Notes: generated by a model not told the origin, from the letters alone. A stretch of DNA of 64,000 nucleotides from Mesorhizobium comanense (GCF_005503535.1 NZ_SCNN01000006.1:186001-250000); one strand, 5' to 3'. Positions 38,150 to 47,274 are shown, counted from the stretch's first letter. Numbers and translations are program-made.

Positions 38150-39574
38150 CTAGCCGACCGTCGGTGTCGCCAGCAGCCACAGGCCGAAGACGGTGTAGGC
38201 GATCATCAGCAGGGTAAGGGGAAGCTGGCTGAGTGCGGCGCCGGCAGGCCGAGGATGCAAGCGCCAGGCAAAGCCGTGCGCGACGAGCACGGCCAGCACA
38301 TGGCCCGCTATGATGGCGCCGGCCTGGATGTTCCACAGCCACCAGGCGGAACTGGCCCCGGCGACGATTCCGGCCTCGACCTGCATGTCGGCGGTGCCGA
38401 ACAGGTTCCAGCCCAGCGCGAACGGGTCGGAGAGCGAGGCTGCCGCGTACTGGCCGTCGACCAGCAGCGCCGTCAGGTAATGGGCAACATGGTAGGCGAG
38501 CGCTATCGGCACGATCGACCATACCAGCAGCCCCGCCGCTTGGGCGAGCGGCTGGTTGCCTCCGGCAAGGCGCTGGCCGAGCCAGACGGCAAGCAGGAAC
38601 ACGCCCGCAAGCAGCACGAAGGTTGCGACGAGCCCGAGCGTGCCGCTGCCGATCACAGCCGTGCGGCCGGGGAATTCGAGCGGGTTTATCCCGAACAGGC
38701 CGAGCCAGAAGAAGGTTTTGGACAGGCCGTCGAACGAGACCGATGACAGGGCAAGCAGCAGGAAGGCGACGCCGCCGGGCGGCAGCGGCTCGGCCGCCAA
38801 CAGCTTGGCGCCTGGCCAGCACAGGCCAAGCCGGCCATGTTCGTCGCGCTCGACCGGCGCGAAACGGGCGACCATCGAAAAGAAGATGCTCAGGAATTCG
38901 CCGCTTCGGCTCCATCTGTCATAGCCGAACAGCAGCATGGCCAGGAAGGTCAGCAGCAAGTAGAAGCCGGCGGCAAGGGCCAGCCGTGCCGGGTCGTCGG
39001 GCGCCGGATCGATGAGCTCGAACCAGGCAAAGGCGAAGAACAGGACGACGGCCGGCCAGCAGCCCAGCCATCGGGGAAGGCGCCGGCATGCCTCGTCGCC
39101 CCTGCCGGTCAGGCGCGAGATCAGGCGCCACGGTCCGTACCATGGGTTCAGCCATGACCAGAGGTCGCCAAAGACGCCCTGCAGCAGGGTGAGGCCCGCC
39201 AACAACAGCGTCCACACCACCAGCGGCAGTGGGTTGGACAGAGGGTCGCGGCTGCCGAAAAAGCCGGCGACCACAAGAATTGCAAAGCCGGCAAAGGATA
39301 TCAGGCTGATGGTGGTGCGGGCATTGTCGCCGAAGGTGAAGAGCGGCAGGCGCCGGCGCCAGAAACGGTCGAGCAGGTCTGCCGGCAGCAGCGCCAGTAC
39401 GAGGAAGCTGGCGGCGACGGCAAAAGCGCCGCCGACGAGATAGTAGCCGGTCGGAAGGAGCAGGACATGGCCGCGGTCGGAGGCGTGGGCGAAGGCTGGA
39501 GTGGGGAGGGATGCGAATAAGCAGGTGAAGCTTGTCTTTAAGAGGCGACGGCCTTCGCCGCTGAGATCCTTCAC
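38150..39574 (-). CDS. Polytopic membrane protein of unknown function, 5' end inside a repeat
   Basis: From the GTG at 39574 the protein is 474 aa; from an upstream in-frame ATG at 39772 it would be 540 aa, but residues ~7-66 of that version are translated repeat. Plausible protein begins at the signal-like KTSFTCLFASLPTPAFAHASDRGH, whose preceding codons are CTC-TTA with no ATG. About a dozen hydrophobic segments follow. Related proteins are often labelled 'fenitrothion hydrolase', without evidence of that activity here. The natural start may have been lost when the repeat inserted. Confidence 0.65.
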   Translation of the reverse strand: MKDLSGEGRRLLKTSFTCLFASLPTPAFAHASDRGHVLLLPTGYYLVGGAFAVAASFLVLALLPADLLDRFWRRRLPLFTFGDNARTTISLISFAGFAILVVAGFFGSRDPLSNPLPLVVWTLLLAGLTLLQGVFGDLWSWLNPWYGPWRLISRLTGRGDEACRRLPRWLGCWPAVVLFFAFAWFELIDPAPDDPARLALAAGFYLLLTFLAMLLFGYDRWSRSGEFLSIFFSMVARFAPVERDEHGRLGLCWPGAKLLAAEPLPPGGVAFLLLALSSVSFDGLSKTFFWLGLFGINPLEFPGRTAVIGSGTLGLVATFVLLAGVFLLAVWLGQRLAGGNQPLAQAAGLLVWSIVPIALAYHVAHYLTALLVDGQYAAASLSDPFALGWNLFGTADMQVEAGIVAGASSAWWLWNIQAGAIIAGHVLAVLVAHGFAWRLHPRPAGAALSQLPLTLLMIAYTVFGLWLLATPTVG

Positions 39575-39736
39575 ACCCCCCTCTGTCCTGCCGGACATCT
39601 CCCCCGCAAGGGGGGAGATTGGCCGCGTCTGCCAGCCCGCCTCTTTGTTCGACGTTGAAAATTGGCGAAAGCCTCGGCGACATCCGATCTCCCCCCTTGC
39701 GGGGGAGATGTCCGGCAGGACAGAGAGGGGTGTGAA
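39570..39736. repeat. Palindromic repeat family B, copy 2
   Basis: Arms of about 53 bases (39570-39622 and 39684-39736) are almost exact inverted copies, beginning TTCACACCCC and containing ATCTCCCCCGCAAGGGGGGAGAT. The ~60-base spacer is unique. The left arm covers the presumed start region of the membrane-protein gene, and the right arm ends 44 bases from the pncB stop. Confidence 0.88.
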
Positions 39737-39779
39737 AGAATGCGACTTCGGGGTCATGTCCCTTGCGACCACACTATCC

Positions 39780-41084
39780 TCACACCTTGACCAGTTGCTC
39801 CACGCGGTCCTTCTCGCCGAAGATGCGCAGATAACGCTGGATCTCCTTGTCGTCTCCCGTCGCCTTGGCCGGATTGTCGGAAAGCTTCACCGCCGGCCTG
39901 CCATTGGCCTCCGTCACCTTGCAGACCAGCGAGATGGCGTCGAGGCTGTTGGTTTCGATCGGCGCGCAGCCTTCGAAGTCGTTGGTCAGGTTGGTGCCCC
40001 AGCCGAAGGACATGCGCACCTTGCCCTTGAAGTGCCGGTAGGTCTCCTCGATCGTTTCCACCTCGAGTCCGTCGGAGAAGATCAGCAGCTTCTGCTTGGG
40101 GTCCTTGCCCTTCTCGCGCCACCAGGACAGGATTTTCTCGCCGCCCTCGATCGGCGGCGCGCTGTCGGGCCGGAAGCCGGTCCAGTCGGCCACCCAGTCC
40201 GGCGCGTCGCGCAGGAAGGACGCCGTGCCGAAGGCATCGGGCAGTACGATCAGGAGGTTGCCGCCGTAATAGCGCTGCCAGTCCTGCAGCACCTTGTAGG
40301 GCGCCTGTTTCAATTCCTTTTCCGAATTGGCAAGCGCCGCGAACACCATCGGCAGCTCGTGCGCGTTGGTGCCGAGCGCCTCGAGGTCGTTGTCCATGGC
40401 CAGGAGCACGTTGGACGTACCGGTGAAGGCATCGCCGATGCCTTCCTTCAGCGCCTCGACGCACCAGCGCTGCCACAGGAAGGAGTGGCGCCTGCGCGTG
40501 CCGAAATCGGAAATGCGGATGCCGGGCAGCGCTTTCAGCCGCTCGGTCTTGGCCCACATCTTGGCCTTGGCGCGGGCATAAAGCACATCGAGCGCGAACG
40601 GCCCGAAGGCCCGCATCGCGGCGCGGGACCGCAGTTCGTTGATGATGGCGAGCGCCGGGATTTCCCATAGCGTCGTGTACATCCAGGGGCCGGCGAAGGA
40701 GAGCTCGTACTGCCCGTCGCGCCTGGACAGCTCGTAGTCGGGTAGCCGGAAGCCTTCCAGCCAGGCGAGGAACTCCGGCTCGAAGATCTGCTTGCGGCCG
40801 TAGAAATTGTTACCGCCGAGCCAGATCATCTCCTTCTTGGAGAAGCGCAGCGTACGCGCATGGTCGAGCTGTTCGCGCAGTTCGCCCTCGTCGATGTCAT
40901 CTGCGAGCCGCACCGAGGTGGTGCGGTTGATCAGCGAGAAAGTGGCATCGACCTTGGGGTACATGCCCCAGATCATCTGCAGCATCAGGAGCTTGTAGAA
41001 ATCCGTGTCGAGCAGGCTGCGCACGATCGGATCGAGCTTCCAGGTGTGGTTGTAGACGCGCCGCGCAATATCGGTCCTGGCCAT
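39780..41084 (-). CDS. pncB: Nicotinate phosphoribosyltransferase
   Basis: The 434-aa enzyme makes nicotinate mononucleotide from nicotinate and PRPP, with ATP hydrolysis, in NAD salvage. Family features are [16 protein letters not shown] (about residues 24-39), [25 protein letters not shown] (about 190-201) containing the region of the phosphorylated histidine, and GTSNVLLAM. The length matches the E. coli-type enzyme. Together with pncA (30875) it completes nicotinamide salvage. Confidence 0.95.
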   Translation of the reverse strand: MARTDIARRVYNHTWKLDPIVRSLLDTDFYKLLMLQMIWGMYPKVDATFSLINRTTSVRLADDIDEGELREQLDHARTLRFSKKEMIWLGGNNFYGRKQIFEPEFLAWLEGFRLPDYELSRRDGQYELSFAGPWMYTTLWEIPALAIINELRSRAAMRAFGPFALDVLYARAKAKMWAKTERLKALPGIRISDFGTRRRHSFLWQRWCVEALKEGIGDAFTGTSNVLLAMDNDLEALGTNAHELPMVFAALANSEKELKQAPYKVLQDWQRYYGGNLLIVLPDAFGTASFLRDAPDWVADWTGFRPDSAPPIEGGEKILSWWREKGKDPKQKLLIFSDGLEVETIEETYRHFKGKVRMSFGWGTNLTNDFEGCAPIETNSLDAISLVCKVTEANGRPAVKLSDNPAKATGDDKEIQRYLRIFGEKDRVEQLVKV

Positions 41085-41189
41085 GTCTCGTTACCGCCTT
41101 CGCTGCCTGCCTTCCACAATCGCGACAGGCCTCATAGCATCGAATTGGCCAAAACGCTGCCCGCTTTCCGGCTGGCCCGACAAAAAGAA

Positions 41190-41215
41190 AACCCTGCGGC
41201 AACGGCCGCAGGGTT
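41190..41215 (-). terminator. Rho-independent terminator of the small secreted protein gene
   Basis: AACCCTGCGGC and GCCGCAGGGTT form a perfect 11-bp stem with a 4-base loop. On the minus strand it is followed by TTTTCTTTTTG. It lies 20 bases after the stop of the gene at 41235-41672. Confidence 0.92.
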
Positions 41216-41234
41216 CCCGTTCATGACGCTGCGA

Positions 41235-41672
41235 TCAATAGCAGTAGTAGGCGTATTCGCAGTAGCCGTTCCAGTAGCAGTAATACTGCCAGTAGCAGAC
41301 GGCCTTGGAATTGGCCTTCGCCATGGTGCGCACGTCGCCGGCAACCTTGGTGATCAGCTCGTCACCCTGGGCAAGGCCTTCGGCCTTCTTCAGCACCGTC
41401 TCGATGTCGAAGCTGGCGCCCTTGTCGCCCTGCTGGCCGTCGGCCAGCACGCGGCCGGGAACGCTGGCCACCATCTTGGCCGCCGTCACCAGGGCGAGCG
41501 CGTCGCCCTTGGCTTCGCCGTAGCTTTCGAGAGCCCGCGCCGTCTGCAGGATCTGGCGGCCTTCGGCCTGCTGGGCAGCCGAAATGTCGGGTTTCTTGTC
41601 TTCCGCGAGCGAGGCGCCCGCGGTCAGGCTGGTGGCGGCCAGAAGGCCGGCAAGAAGCAGTTTCTTCATCAT
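41235..41672 (-). CDS. Small secreted protein with Cys/Tyr/Trp-rich C-terminal tail
   Basis: The 145-aa protein has a clear signal peptide (MMKKLLLAGLLAATSLTAGASLAE, cut near residue 23). A charged helical region follows (about 28-120). The last ~20 residues are very unusual, beginning AVCYWQYYCYWNG and ending YAYYCY, with four cysteines and many aromatic residues. No family is recognised. It lies downstream of the metacaspase-like gene on the same strand and has its own strong terminator. The tail could bind a metal, cross-link or anchor to the surface; this is inference. Confidence 0.8.
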   Translation of the reverse strand: MMKKLLLAGLLAATSLTAGASLAEDKKPDISAAQQAEGRQILQTARALESYGEAKGDALALVTAAKMVASVPGRVLADGQQGDKGASFDIETVLKKAEGLAQGDELITKVAGDVRTMAKANSKAVCYWQYYCYWNGYCEYAYYCY

Positions 41673-41787
41673 TGGTCAGTCCTCTGTTGTGTCGGTTCAT
41701 TACCCCCACCGGCGGTCAATCGTTCCGCCGGCGCTTCCCCAATCGATGCCGCCTCCCTTCGCAGCGAGACCAGTTGCGGACCTCTCG

Positions 41788-41808
41788 GGCGCCGGCCATG
41801 CCGGCGCC
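41788..41808. other. Intercistronic hairpin between the caspase-like and small secreted protein genes
   Basis: GGCGCCGGC-CAT-GCCGGCGCC is a perfect 9-bp stem located 26 bases after the caspase-like gene's stop (minus strand). No U tract is seen. It could partly terminate or stabilise the mRNA. Confidence 0.45.
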
Positions 41809-41833
41809 TATTCCTTCCTGCCGCCCGGGCGGC

Positions 41834-43969
41834 CTATTTGCCCACCACGGTCGTGAAGGGCCGGATGTCGATCGACATTTCCTCGTCGATGCGCGGCGAT
41901 TTGCTTGCCGACGTTCGCGTCATGTCATTGAGCCCCGTCGAAACCAGATCCTGCAGGTCGGACAGTTCCGCTGCCGTCTCCTGGCCCACGGCAGCATCGC
42001 GCAGACCCTCCTGTTCGAGGTTGTCGAAGACCGTATGGGCCTTGCCCAGTCCAGGCACGGCAATGACGACCAGGCGTTGGTCACTGGCCGCCGAGCCGGG
42101 ATCGATCTGGGCGATGTCGGCATTCTTCTGGTCGCCCGGGGCGATCCGGTTGATCGTGCCCTGGGCCGGCCACAGCGTGGTGATCGAAAAATCCTGATCG
42201 ATCAAAAGCACCGTGACATCGACGGGCTTGGGGCCGCCATTGCTCATTTTGACTGAGATTATGTCGCAGCCGCCAAGGCGCGGCGCCGGTCCGGCCTCCG
42301 CCGGCGGCTCATAATCGGCGCGGTCGTCGGAACAGGTTTTGGCGGCAACGGCCCGCGGCCTTGCCTTGGCGATCAGCATCCGTGTTTCCAATCCGACCGC
42401 CTGTCCCGCCGCGCTGCCAGCCAAGCGCTGCAGCGCCAGCGCGCGTGCCATCCGGCTGATGGCCGCAGCCACCGTCGAGGCGGCGGCCGACGGGTTGTCG
42501 GGCAATGTCAGGCGTGGCGACGAGCCCGGTCCGTTCTGGTCGATCTGTCCGCCCGTGGCGGAGAAGGCCAGCTTGCCGTCGACCAGCGCGACCGCGACGT
42601 CGTATCCACTCGACCGCAGCGATATGCGCCTGGACAACGCGTCGGACGTCAACGCCGCCCGCAGCGCGGCGATCGCCGGAGCGTAGTCCCTGCCGTCCGC
42701 CGGGTCGAGCCTGACGGGCTTGGACAAGGTCACGGAGAAATCGACGCCGGGTTCGACGACGCGCGCGAAGCGCCCTTTCCTGAACGCTGTCTCATCCGGC
42801 GCGGCGGGACAGGAGCCGTCCTTCAGGGCAACCGGGCATGGCCATGCGATCTGGGTCACGACGCTTCTGGTCGCGCCGGCGCTTTCGATGACGCCATGGG
42901 CGACGGCTTCTGCATCGGGCGCGGCGGGGTCCGTGTAGAGCGACACGATCGTGCCGTCGCTGAGGCCGGCAAGCTGGCCGGCCTGGAGGTCTCCGGCATA
43001 GATCGGCCATTGCCGCACGACGGGCGCATTGCCCAGCCTCAGAACCGGATCGTCGATCAATGTGCCCTCCAGGTCCGGTGTCTGCGTCGCCATCAGCGTG
43101 TTGCGCTTGATGTCGGCGACCACGGCCTGGTGCAGCGTCCGGTATGTCAGGTTCGGCGTCTGGTTGAGCCGGCTCAGCATCGTGTAGGTGAACACGCCGT
43201 AGCTTTCGCCGTCCGCGGCTCCCTTTGGCGTCTTCTCCAGCGCCACCTCGGTCGTCTGCGCGGCATAGAAGAAGGCGGCGCGTCCGCGCCCCTTGGGCGG
43301 CGGCTTCTGCTCCAGCGCGATGGATCGCTGCGATGACACCTTGTCGGCGGGTTCACCAAGGTCCACCGGGTCGACGCCGCGGGCCCGGGCGTCGTCGCCG
43401 AAGACATCGCGAAAGCCGCTGGCGGAGTGGCACGCGTCGATGACGCCGAAGAAGTCGGCGCCCTTGTCGAGTATGCGCTGAACGCGCTGCCCAAGCTCGT
43501 CATCGACGATGGCGCGGTCGACGTTTTCGCCGTTCCATCGGCCGATGTCGTAAGGGAGGAAAATCTGGTCGAGACCGCCTTCCTCGTCGCCGTTGAGGTC
43601 GGGCTGCTGCGAGCCATGCCCCGAGAAATAGAAGATGATGAGGTCGCCGTCCCGCGCCGTGTCCGCGAGATGGTCCAGCCCCGTCAGGACCGCCTCCCTC
43701 GTGCCTGGTCCAGGCGCGGCTATGCCGGCATCCAGGTCCCTGACGCCATCAGCGAGCACGGTGACATTCTTCGCCGGGACGCCAAGGCGAACGAGCGTGT
43801 TGGCGACTTCGCGCGCATCATTCTTCGGTCCGACAAGGTGGATGGCTTCAGGGAGGTTGGGATAGCCGGATACGCCGACCACAAGCGCCCTGGTTTCGGC
43901 ATGTACCAGTGTACAGCCAAACAGAAAGACACCGGCAAAGACACACAGCCGCCCCAAGCGCACAAACAT
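41834..43969 (-). CDS. Secreted caspase-like (peptidase C14, type I metacaspase-like) protein
   Basis: The 711-aa protein has an N-terminal signal (residues 1-24); LFGC at 16-19 also resembles a lipobox, so it may be a lipoprotein. The caspase p20 domain spans about residues 25-310, with the catalytic pair H118 (FYFSGHGSQ) and C180 (IDACHSASG), so activity is expected. The remaining ~400 residues are of a type not recognised; they contain repeated Ala-rich helices and a part about surface-type strands (VTVLLIDQDFSITTLWP). Bacterial metacaspases cleave after Arg or Lys, often with Ca2+. A small secreted protein gene follows downstream. Confidence 0.88.
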   Translation of the reverse strand: MFVRLGRLCVFAGVFLFGCTLVHAETRALVVGVSGYPNLPEAIHLVGPKNDAREVANTLVRLGVPAKNVTVLADGVRDLDAGIAAPGPGTREAVLTGLDHLADTARDGDLIIFYFSGHGSQQPDLNGDEEGGLDQIFLPYDIGRWNGENVDRAIVDDELGQRVQRILDKGADFFGVIDACHSASGFRDVFGDDARARGVDPVDLGEPADKVSSQRSIALEQKPPPKGRGRAAFFYAAQTTEVALEKTPKGAADGESYGVFTYTMLSRLNQTPNLTYRTLHQAVVADIKRNTLMATQTPDLEGTLIDDPVLRLGNAPVVRQWPIYAGDLQAGQLAGLSDGTIVSLYTDPAAPDAEAVAHGVIESAGATRSVVTQIAWPCPVALKDGSCPAAPDETAFRKGRFARVVEPGVDFSVTLSKPVRLDPADGRDYAPAIAALRAALTSDALSRRISLRSSGYDVAVALVDGKLAFSATGGQIDQNGPGSSPRLTLPDNPSAAASTVAAAISRMARALALQRLAGSAAGQAVGLETRMLIAKARPRAVAAKTCSDDRADYEPPAEAGPAPRLGGCDIISVKMSNGGPKPVDVTVLLIDQDFSITTLWPAQGTINRIAPGDQKNADIAQIDPGSAASDQRLVVIAVPGLGKAHTVFDNLEQEGLRDAAVGQETAAELSDLQDLVSTGLNDMTRTSASKSPRIDEEMSIDIRPFTTVVGK

Positions 43970-44061
43970 GCCGCTCGCCCACCGCTATTTTAGCCCCGGC
44001 TTATAGTCGCAAGCCAAGGCCGCCCATGTCCAGTTAAATCGCGAAGTTTGTCCGCCTGATG

Positions 44062-44080
44062 ACCGTTTCAATGCAACGGT
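44062..44080. promoter_or_regulatory. Possible operator ahead of the caspase-like gene
   Basis: ACCGTT and AACGGT are separated by 7 bases, about 95-110 bases upstream of the caspase-like start. It is a weak symmetrical site. Nothing else is seen in this 163-base gap. Confidence 0.25.
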
Positions 44081-44132
44081 AACGGCCTTTACCCCGGCAA
44101 GGTGGATTCGCTTCACGGTCTGACGCCGATCG

Positions 44133-45107
44133 TCAGCGTGTGCCCCTGGCGCCGATAACCCTCAGCCGTGGACGCTTGTGACGGCTGATCGACCGACCAC
44201 CGGCCGGCGCATGAGCCCGGCCGTCGTCCTGCTCCTTCTCGGCGAAGAGCCAGTCTATGAAGACCTGAACGATAGGCGTCGTCCGCATCTCGCTGCGGCA
44301 GACGACATAGAAATCGTCGACCGCGGGTACCGACAGGCTGAACGGCGCTACCAGCATGCCCCTGGCCAGCAACGCGCTTGCCGTCACCGAGTCGCCGAGC
44401 GCTACGCCGTGACCGTGCACGGCAGCCTCCACTGCCATGCGGGCGTCGCCAAGATGATGGCGCCGCCCCCGTTCGAGATCCAGCGCGTCGGCGGCCGCCA
44501 GCCAGGTGTGCCATTCGCGGCCGTCGTCGCCGTGCAGGAAGACATGGTTGGCGAGGTCGCGCACGCCGCGGATCGGGCGGTTGTTGATCAATGTCGGGCT
44601 GACCACGGGAAACAGCTCCAGCCCCGACCATTTGCGCATCCAGCAATCGGCCCAGCTGCCATTGCCGTAATGCACGCAGACATCGATTTGCGGCGCCCTG
44701 ATATCCCTGGGGTCGTTGGATGGGATCAGTGTCAGCTGGATGTCCGGATATTGCGCGGTAAAGCTGCCGAGCCTCGGCGTCATCCACAGAAGCAGTAGCG
44801 CCGGCACGCAGGACACCGACAGCGCGCCGCTGCTCGCCGGTCGCGTCAGCCGCTGCGTGGCGGCGGCAATGCCGTCGAAAGCCGCCGATACCGCCGGCAG
44901 GAGCTCCGCCCCGTGCGGCGTCGGCTTGACCCGCTGGCCGGCGCGCTCGAACAGCTTGACCCCGAGCGATTGCTCCAGCGCCTTGATCTGGTGGCTGATG
45001 GCGCCATGCGTGACATTCAGTTCACTCGCCGCCTTGGTCAGCGAACCATGGCGCGCCGTTGCCTCGAAGGCGCGCAGCGGATTGAGCGGTGGCAGGCGCT
45101 TGGCCAT
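44133..45107 (-). CDS. LysR-family transcriptional regulator (GcvA-like)
   Basis: The 324-aa protein has the LysR N-terminal helix-turn-helix LNPLRAFEATARHGSLTKAASELNVTHGAISHQIKALE (about residues 7-44). The GcvA-type ligand domain includes LTLIPSNDPRDIRAPQIDVCVHYGNG. It is divergent from the ureohydrolase operon. A TGTGAG-N5-CTCACA site lies 17 bases from its start, which fits autoregulation and control of the divergent operon. Confidence 0.92.
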   Translation of the reverse strand: MAKRLPPLNPLRAFEATARHGSLTKAASELNVTHGAISHQIKALEQSLGVKLFERAGQRVKPTPHGAELLPAVSAAFDGIAAATQRLTRPASSGALSVSCVPALLLLWMTPRLGSFTAQYPDIQLTLIPSNDPRDIRAPQIDVCVHYGNGSWADCWMRKWSGLELFPVVSPTLINNRPIRGVRDLANHVFLHGDDGREWHTWLAAADALDLERGRRHHLGDARMAVEAAVHGHGVALGDSVTASALLARGMLVAPFSLSVPAVDDFYVVCRSEMRTTPIVQVFIDWLFAEKEQDDGRAHAPAGGRSISRHKRPRLRVIGARGTR

Positions 45108-45123
45108 TGGGGTCTCGATAGTT

Positions 45124-45140
45124 TGTGAGTTTTTCTCACA
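45124..45140. promoter_or_regulatory. LysR-type operator between regulator and ureohydrolase operon
   Basis: TGTGAG (45124-45129) and CTCACA (45135-45140) are perfectly inverted around five T residues. The T-N11-A form inside this dyad is typical of LysR sites. It lies close to the regulator start and about 180 bases from the ureohydrolase start. Confidence 0.65.
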
Positions 45141-45317
45141 GAAAACACCGTAACAATATCAATTGCTTTTTCAATGGGACTACCGGACACTTTGGTCCAG
45201 AGCAGCATCAAGACGTGAAATCTGCAGGCAGCCAGCGGGAGAGGAACCCGGCCGGAAGGCGGTCGGTTCGCTTGAATCCACCGGTGGCGCAACGGCGTAA
45301 ATCAAGGAGGAATGGAC

Positions 45318-46379
45318 ATGGGCTACAACAGCGGCAAGCTCGAAGCGTTGCGGCGCAAATATGGCGAGAGCCATGGCGGCGAGATGTTCGACCCGAAGTT
45401 CCGCAAGGTCGCCGACAAGATCTTCTCCAAAAGCGGTACGCGGCTTGCGCCCTATTCCGGCATCCCGACCTTCCTTGCCGCGCCCTATCGCGAAGTATCG
45501 GCCGAGACCCCGGATTTCGGCGATCTGCAGGTTGCCATGATCGGCGTGCCGATGGATCTCGGCGTCACCAACCGGCCGGGCTCGCGCTTCGGGCCGCGCG
45601 CATTGCGCGCCATCGAGCGCATCGGCCCGTACAATCACGTCCTGGAATGCGCGCCGACGCATGAGCTGAGGGTCGCCGACATCGGCGACACGCCGTTCCG
45701 CAGCCGCTACCGGCTCGAGACCAGCCATGAGGACATCGAGCGCCGCACCAACCAGATCGTCGACGCCGGCGTCATCCCGCTGTCGGTCGGCGGCGACCAT
45801 TCCATCAGCCATCCCATCCTGAAGGCGGTCGGCAAGAAGGCTCCGGTCGGGCTCATCCATATCGACGCCCATTGCGACACCAGCGGCCTGTTCGACATGA
45901 CCAAGTTCCACCATGGCGGACCGTTCCGCAATGCGGTGCTGGACGGCGTGCTCGACCCGACGCGCACCATCCAGATCGGCATTCGCGGCTCGGCCGAATA
46001 TCTGTGGGAGTTCACCTACGAGTCCGGGATGACCGTGGTCCATGCGGAAGAGGTAACCGGGCTCGGCATCCCCGCCATCATCGAGAAGGCGCGCAAGATC
46101 GTCGGCGACGGCCCGACCTATGTGTCCTTCGATATAGACAGCGTCGATCCGGCCTTCGCTCCCGGCACCGGCACGCCGGAGGTCGGCGGGCTGACGACGC
46201 GCGAAGTGCTCGAATTGCTGCGCGGTCTCAAGGGCCTCAACATCGTCGGCGGTGACGTCGTCGAGGTGGCGCCGCAATACGACTCCACCACCAACACCGC
46301 GCATGCCGGCGCCCAGGTGCTGTTCGAGATATTGAGCCTGATGGTCTTCAGCCCGGCACTCACCGGCAAGAGCGCCTGA
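45318..46379 (+). CDS. Agmatinase-family ureohydrolase
   Basis: The 353-aa enzyme hydrolyses a guanidino compound to urea. Mn-ligand motifs are GGDHS, HIDAHCDTS and SFDIDSVDPAFAPGTGTPE. It is ~45 residues longer at the N-terminus than E. coli agmatinase (306 aa). Agmatine, guanidinobutyrate or guanidinopropionate are all possible substrates. ATG 45318 is preferred to ATG 45312 because AAGGAGG is 7 bases before it. An importer for an amino acid-like ligand follows, so the pathway probably takes up and degrades a guanidino amino compound. Confidence 0.9.
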   Translation: MGYNSGKLEALRRKYGESHGGEMFDPKFRKVADKIFSKSGTRLAPYSGIPTFLAAPYREVSAETPDFGDLQVAMIGVPMDLGVTNRPGSRFGPRALRAIERIGPYNHVLECAPTHELRVADIGDTPFRSRYRLETSHEDIERRTNQIVDAGVIPLSVGGDHSISHPILKAVGKKAPVGLIHIDAHCDTSGLFDMTKFHHGGPFRNAVLDGVLDPTRTIQIGIRGSAEYLWEFTYESGMTVVHAEEVTGLGIPAIIEKARKIVGDGPTYVSFDIDSVDPAFAPGTGTPEVGGLTTREVLELLRGLKGLNIVGGDVVEVAPQYDSTTNTAHAGAQVLFEILSLMVFSPALTGKSA

Positions 46380-46395
46380 CGATCAAGACAGAGGC

Positions 46396-46420
46396 GGCCG
46401 CCGCGCTGGAGCCGGCGGCC
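46396..46420 (+). other. Intercistronic hairpin between ureohydrolase and binding-protein genes
   Basis: GGCCGCCG and CGGCGGCC form a perfect 8-bp stem with a 9-base loop, 16 bases after the ureohydrolase stop and 38 bases before the binding-protein start. It may set different mRNA levels within the operon. Confidence 0.5.
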
Positions 46421-46458
46421 GACCCAGACAATCAAAAGCTTCCAGAAGGGGAATAAGA

Positions 46459-47268
46459 ATGACGATCCACTCGACACTGAAATCATCCATTGCCGCCGTC
46501 CTCGTACTCGGCGCCGCCGGCTTCGGCTTTGCCACGCAGGCCGCCAGCGCCGACGCGCTGGCCGACATCACCAAGGCCGGCACCATCAATGTCGGCGTCT
46601 TCGCCGACTTTCCGCCCTTCTCCTCGGCCAGCGCCGACATGAGCCTCAAGGGCTATGACATGGACGTCGCGCAGTACATTGCCGACACGCTCAAGGTGAA
46701 GCTCAATCCGGTCGCCGTCACCGGCCAGAACCGCATCCCTTATCTCAACGACCATCGCGTCGACATATTGATGAGCGTCGGCTACTCGAAGGAGCGCGAG
46801 CAGGTCATCGACTTCGCCGCCGCCTATGCGCCCTACTACATCGCCGTGATCGGCCCCGCCGCGATGAGCGTGAAGGGCAAGGAAGACCTCGCCGACAAGT
46901 CGATCGCGGTCAATCGCGGCACGCTCGAAGACACCTCGCTGACCGAGGCCGCGCCCGCCTCGGCCGACATCAAGCGCTTCGACAACTATAACGCCGTCAT
47001 CCAGGCCTTCATCTCGGGCCAGACCCAGCTGATGGTCGTCGGCAACGATGTCGGCGCGCAGGTGCTGGCCAAGCAGGATGCGCTGAAGCCGGAGCAGAAG
47101 TTCCAGCTCCTGACCTCGCCATCGCATATCGGCCTCAACAAGAATGAGGATGCGCTGAAGAAGGCGGTCAACGATGCCGTCGCCAAGATGCTGGCGGAGG
47201 GCAAGCTGGACGAGAGCTCGAAGGCCTGGCTGAAGACGCCGCTGAACCCCGACAATCTGAAGGACTGA
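46459..47268 (+). CDS. Amino acid type solute-binding protein of the ureohydrolase operon
   Basis: The 269-aa protein has a signal peptide (about residues 1-31, ending ASAD). The family 3 fold follows: AGTINVGVFADFPPFSSASADMSLKGYDMDVAQYI, VTGQNRIPYLNDHRVDILMS and VVGNDVGAQVLAKQ. It delivers ligand to the two permeases that follow immediately. Linked to the ureohydrolase, a basic or guanidino amino compound is likely. Confidence 0.92.
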   Translation: MTIHSTLKSSIAAVLVLGAAGFGFATQAASADALADITKAGTINVGVFADFPPFSSASADMSLKGYDMDVAQYIADTLKVKLNPVAVTGQNRIPYLNDHRVDILMSVGYSKEREQVIDFAAAYAPYYIAVIGPAAMSVKGKEDLADKSIAVNRGTLEDTSLTEAAPASADIKRFDNYNAVIQAFISGQTQLMVVGNDVGAQVLAKQDALKPEQKFQLLTSPSHIGLNKNEDALKKAVNDAVAKMLAEGKLDESSKAWLKTPLNPDNLKD

Positions 47269-47274
47269 ATTCCC

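Noticed and set aside
38150..39574. Naming the membrane protein a fenitrothion hydrolase
   Set aside because: The label is carried by similar proteins in databases, but the protein is a polytopic membrane protein without visible hydrolase residues.
30875..41084. pncA and pncB as proof of a dedicated nicotinate catabolic island
   Set aside because: Both are widespread NAD-salvage genes, and they are separated from each other by an unrelated antiporter and a Liv-type importer. They are used only as weak support.
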